A DNA stretch of 14,797 nt from an uncultured Alistipes sp. (lineage in GTDB: Bacteria > Bacteroidota > Bacteroidia > Bacteroidales > Rikenellaceae), in contig CAUHCL010000046.1 of the NCBI GenBank assembly GCA_959604655.1, positions 1 to 14,797 on the forward strand. Direction: 5' to 3'. Position numbers and translations under genes: made by a program. The notes beneath the pieces were generated by a model, which ran no database searches, was not told where the DNA came from, and saw nothing but the letters and a program-made list of their open reading frames with translations. Within the stretch, counting starts at the first letter, position 1, and every line of letters begins with the position of its first letter. Positions 12,725-14,797 of the stretch are shown piece by piece.

Positions 12725-13705
12725 CTACAACCATTTCTTATACTTGAAAAACCAGAACGTAGCGCCCGAGAAGAGCAGCATGAGTCCTATGGCGAACAGA
12801 TAGCCCAGCGGCAGGGTGCAGTCGCCGACGACGAGCGTCCACTCCAGCTCGGGCATCGAACGGAAGTTCATGCCGTAGATGCTGGCTATGAGCGTGGCGG
12901 GCAGGAATATCACGGCCGCCACCGAGAAGATCTTCACGATCTCGTTCTGCTCGATGTTGATGAGGCCGAGGGCAGAATCCTGGATGTAGTCGAGTCGCTG
13001 GAAACTGAAATCGGCGTGGTTGATGAGCGAATTGACATCCTTGAGCATGAGTTGCAGACGCGGATAGACGTCGTTGGGGAAGCGTTCGCTCTTGAGTATG
13101 CTCGACAGTATGCGCTGACGGTCGAAGATGTTCTCGCGCAGCACCATCGTATTCTCCTGCAAGGCGTTGATGCGGTGGATGACGGCCTTGTCGATCGAGT
13201 CCTCGGTGATGATGTCCTTGCTCAGCGCGGCCACCTGCTTGGCGACGAACTCCACCAGGTCGGCATCGAAGTCGATGCGCACCTCAAGCAGCGATATGAA
13301 GATGTGGTAGCCCGTCGAATAGCCGCGGTAGTTCATCTGCAAACGCTTCTCGGCCTCGCGGAACGTGCGCGACTCGGAGTTGCGCACCGACACCAGCACA
13401 CCCTCGTTCGAGATGATGAACGACACGGGTTCCACGGTGAACGAGTCGCCCGCGGGGACGAAGAAGTTGGTGTTGGAGATGATGGAGTTCTCCGTTTCGG
13501 AGTATTTCGAGGTCGACTCGATCTCCTCCACCTGCTGGCGGGTCTGGAGGCTCTCCTCCATGAAGTTCTCGACGGCCTTCTGCTCCTTGATCGACGGCGA
13601 GAGCAGGTCGATCCACAGAATGTCGTCATAGCCCAAGGTGTCGAGCAGATCGGGTTCGGCGTTGCGGATTATCTTGTTGTATTGCTTGAGATAGATGGTG
13701 ATCAT
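12725..13705 (-). CDS. corA: CorA-family Mg2+/divalent cation channel
   Basis: A 326-residue protein with the CorA plan: a large cytoplasmic N-terminal domain (about 1-255), a long stalk helix, and two C-terminal membrane helices (about 258-277 and 300-319). The hallmark Y-G-M-N motif is at 277-280, at the end of the first helix, followed by a short acidic loop (SMPELEW) that attracts the cation. The tail ends with basic residues (KYKKWL), usual for CorA. The family forms pentameric Mg2+ or Co2+/Ni2+ channels in the inner membrane; ZntB-type Zn2+ transport is less likely but not excluded. The ATG at 13705 begins MITIYLKQYN. It is 94 bases downstream of mqnA with no visible promoter between, which suggests co-transcription. 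Confidence 0.95.
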   Translation of the reverse strand: MITIYLKQYNKIIRNAEPDLLDTLGYDDILWIDLLSPSIKEQKAVENFMEESLQTRQQVEEIESTSKYSETENSIISNTNFFVPAGDSFTVEPVSFIISNEGVLVSVRNSESRTFREAEKRLQMNYRGYSTGYHIFISLLEVRIDFDADLVEFVAKQVAALSKDIITEDSIDKAVIHRINALQENTMVLRENIFDRQRILSSILKSERFPNDVYPRLQLMLKDVNSLINHADFSFQRLDYIQDSALGLINIEQNEIVKIFSVAAVIFLPATLIASIYGMNFRSMPELEWTLVVGDCTLPLGYLFAIGLMLLFSGATFWFFKYKKWL

Positions 13706-13742
13706 GGCTGCATTGTTTTACGGGTTGAACTCCTTGCGGGAT

Positions 13743-13789
13743 GGCGGGCGCGCAACACGCCTCGCCGAGAGTTTCCGTCGCCTGCGGCG
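13743..13789. repeat. Two small hairpins in the mqnA-corA gap
   Basis: GGCGGGCG (13743-13750) pairs with CGCC and CGCC (13758-13761 and 13763-13766) with one bulged base around a 7-base loop. CGCC (13779-13782) pairs with GGCG (13786-13789) around TGC. There is no T-run. The TGC triloop is the same as in several terminal hairpins of the intergenic repeats, but the A/B core is absent. Confidence 0.5.
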
Positions 13790-13799
13790 GTCACCCTCT

Positions 13800-14570
13800 T
13801 CAGCCCGGATTGGATCGGGGCGCTATCTTCAGGCCCGCGTTCCAGAACTTTTGCAGCGCCGCATGCTTCTCGGCGTTGAACACGAAATCGATGTTCTGCG
13901 TCAGATAGGCGTAGGCATCGTAAGGCTTTCGGTCGAAACCTTCCTCCACTATGGCCTCCCACACCGACTCCACACCGAAGGTCAGGGCGTGCTGCAAGGC
14001 ATCCGTCACCTCGTAGGGAGTACCCTTGCGGGCCACCCACACCGCGAACGCGAAGGGCATGCCCGTCTGCGCGCGCCACTCATCGGCCAGATCGTAGGAG
14101 TAGGCGAACAGGCCCTCGTGGTCGAACACCTTGTCGCCGATGAGCAGGAAGGCGTCGCCCTCGCGGGCATATGCGAGCTGCGTGTAGTCGGTCAGCGCAT
14201 ACCACTCGGGGGCGATTTTCCACCGCGTGGCGGCCAGATACCCCGTGAGCTGCACCGACGTGCGCGAATGCGCGTCGAGGAATATGCGGCGCACCTTCCC
14301 GATGGGGCTGTTCGACAGCAGCACGACCGTGCGTACGGGCCCCGAAGCGCCCACGCAGTAGTCGGTGATTATTTCGGTGGATTTCATTTGCGGAACCGCC
14401 GCCGAGGGGATAAGGGCTATGTCGGCCAGGCCTCGGGCGTAGTTTTCGGCGCAATCGGCGGGTGGAGCGAGCAGGAGATCGGCGCGAAGATTACCTTCGT
14501 GCCTGATGCCGTAGATGAACGGTATCGTATTCAGATACGACACCGCCGCTATGCGTGGAATATTGGCCAT
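13800..14570 (-). CDS. mqnA: Chorismate dehydratase MqnA (futalosine menaquinone pathway)
   Basis: A 256-residue periplasmic-binding-protein-like enzyme of the MqnA/MqnD family. MqnA converts chorismate to 3-enolpyruvyl-benzoate, the first step of the futalosine route to menaquinone. Supporting motifs are VSYLNTIPFIYGI near the N-terminus, GLADIALIPSAAV, the ligand-binding SRTSVQLTGYL region, LLIGDKVF and DLADEWRAQTGMPFAFAVWV; the order fits MqnA rather than MqnD. The frame is open upstream to 14669, but those 33 codons run through the promoter and leader, so the ATG at 14570 (MANIPRIAAVSYLN) is the start. It appears to head the unit mqnA-corA-lipoprotein-SQR. MqnD (a naphthoate synthase) is the closest alternative. 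Confidence 0.93.
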   Translation of the reverse strand: MANIPRIAAVSYLNTIPFIYGIRHEGNLRADLLLAPPADCAENYARGLADIALIPSAAVPQMKSTEIITDYCVGASGPVRTVVLLSNSPIGKVRRIFLDAHSRTSVQLTGYLAATRWKIAPEWYALTDYTQLAYAREGDAFLLIGDKVFDHEGLFAYSYDLADEWRAQTGMPFAFAVWVARKGTPYEVTDALQHALTFGVESVWEAIVEEGFDRKPYDAYAYLTQNIDFVFNAEKHAALQKFWNAGLKIAPRSNPG

Positions 14571-14609
14571 CGTCCATACGTTTCTCCTAATCGGTTTCGA
14601 GTCAGACCA

Positions 14610-14627
14610 TTCGCCCCGCTCGGCGAA
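14610..14627 (-). promoter_or_regulatory. Hairpin in the mqnA leader
   Basis: TTCGCC (14610-14615) pairs with GGCGAA (14622-14627) around six bases. It would lie at the very start of the mqnA mRNA if transcription begins near 14632. It may be a 5'-end stabilising hairpin; no riboswitch class is recognisable. Confidence 0.35.
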
Positions 14628-14638
14628 CTTCTGACCTA

Positions 14639-14670
14639 CAAAGGTAACAAATCGTATGCAAAATAGCAAA
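14639..14670 (-). promoter_or_regulatory. Bacteroidota-type promoter of mqnA
   Basis: On the minus strand, TTTG (14670-14667) is followed after exactly 20 bases by TACCTTTG (14646-14639), a full match to the TTTG-N19-21-TAnnTTTG consensus of the Bacteroidota primary sigma factor. Transcription should start near 14632, leaving a leader of about 60 bases before the ATG at 14570. The local AT-rich patch in otherwise GC-rich DNA supports it. This is the best promoter in the window. Confidence 0.8.
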
Positions 14671-14704
14671 TATTATTTCGCACACGGCGGCTGCGGGGGC
14701 GGTT

Positions 14705-14797
14705 GTTCGGGCCGCGGACTGCGGAGGGCGCAAACGAACGCAAAGTGAGTTGCGGGCCTCCGCGCGCCGAGGCTGCGGCCCGCGCGACTCTGCGAGT
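14705..14797 (+). repeat. Family B structured repeat, copy B3 (cut by the window edge)
   Basis: The outer stem pairs 14709-14715 (GGGCCGC) with 14775-14781 (GCGGCCC). The inner stem pairs 14721-14727 (GCGGAGG) with 14757-14763 (CCTCCGC). The core loop contains ACGCAAAGTGAGTTGC. The terminal hairpin GCGACTC (14784-14790), TGC loop, GAGT (14794-14797) runs off the window. It lies upstream of the mqnA promoter; the gene on the other side is not visible. Confidence 0.85.

Noticed and set aside
12687..12734. Longer start for the lipoprotein gene overlapping corA
   Set aside because: It would bury the lipoprotein signal behind 16 residues without signal character; the ATG at 12686 gives a regular signal peptide.
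14571..14669. N-terminal extension of MqnA from an ATG at 14669
   Set aside because: These codons cover the promoter and leader hairpin, and the MqnA family starts at the ATG at 14570.
1..14797. CRISPR array
   Set aside because: The repeats are dispersed singly over kilobases, lack regular spacers, and no cas gene is present.

Overview
The window comes from a GC-rich member of the Bacteroidota, probably close to Alistipes/Rikenellaceae. The reasons are a Bacteroidota-type FtsL, a MraY with the long periplasmic loop typical of that phylum, no Shine-Dalgarno sequences but A-rich leaders, a TTTG/TAnnTTTG promoter upstream of mqnA, and the division gene order ftsL-ftsI-murE-mraY-murD-ftsW. The lineage is inferred from gene content and style, not from a marker gene.

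Layout. Plus strand, 79-9184: a dcw (division and cell wall) block with ftsL, ftsI (PBP with PASTA domain), murE (meso-DAP type), mraY, murD and ftsW. murD and ftsW share one base (TAATG). These genes make the cytoplasmic and lipid-linked peptidoglycan precursor and the septal polymerase/transpeptidase pair. The block stops after ftsW: murG, murC, ftsQ, ftsA and ftsZ do not follow. Plus strand, 9321-9716: an S4-domain Hsp15/HslR-like RNA-binding protein. Minus strand, 14570 down to 9942: mqnA (futalosine menaquinone pathway), a CorA-type channel, a helical lipoprotein with a C-terminal membrane segment, and a sulfide:quinone oxidoreductase (SQR) with a bipartite intrinsic terminator. MqnA and the SQR are linked through the quinone pool.

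The feature that the genes do not explain is a set of structured intergenic repeats. Nine copies of three families (A, B and C below) lie in 14.8 kb, and all are outside genes. Families A and B share a core loop and the same plan: an imperfect outer stem, a short 5' linker, an inner stem, a purine-rich 3' bulge, and usually a small terminal hairpin whose sequence differs from copy to copy while its pairing is kept. Two A copies 6.6 kb apart share 54 identical bases in a row. Family C is a pair of two-tiered fold-backs with compensatory changes in both stems. Copies occupy the flank of ftsL and the junctions ftsI/murE, murE/mraY (three copies in 534 bp), mraY/murD, ftsW/S4, lipoprotein/SQR, and the region upstream of mqnA. 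All four A copies have the same orientation relative to the gene just downstream. No transposase or reverse transcriptase is present, so what moves or maintains them is unknown. The other global oddity is codon use: despite high GC, isoleucine is written mainly ATA and ATC with almost no ATT.
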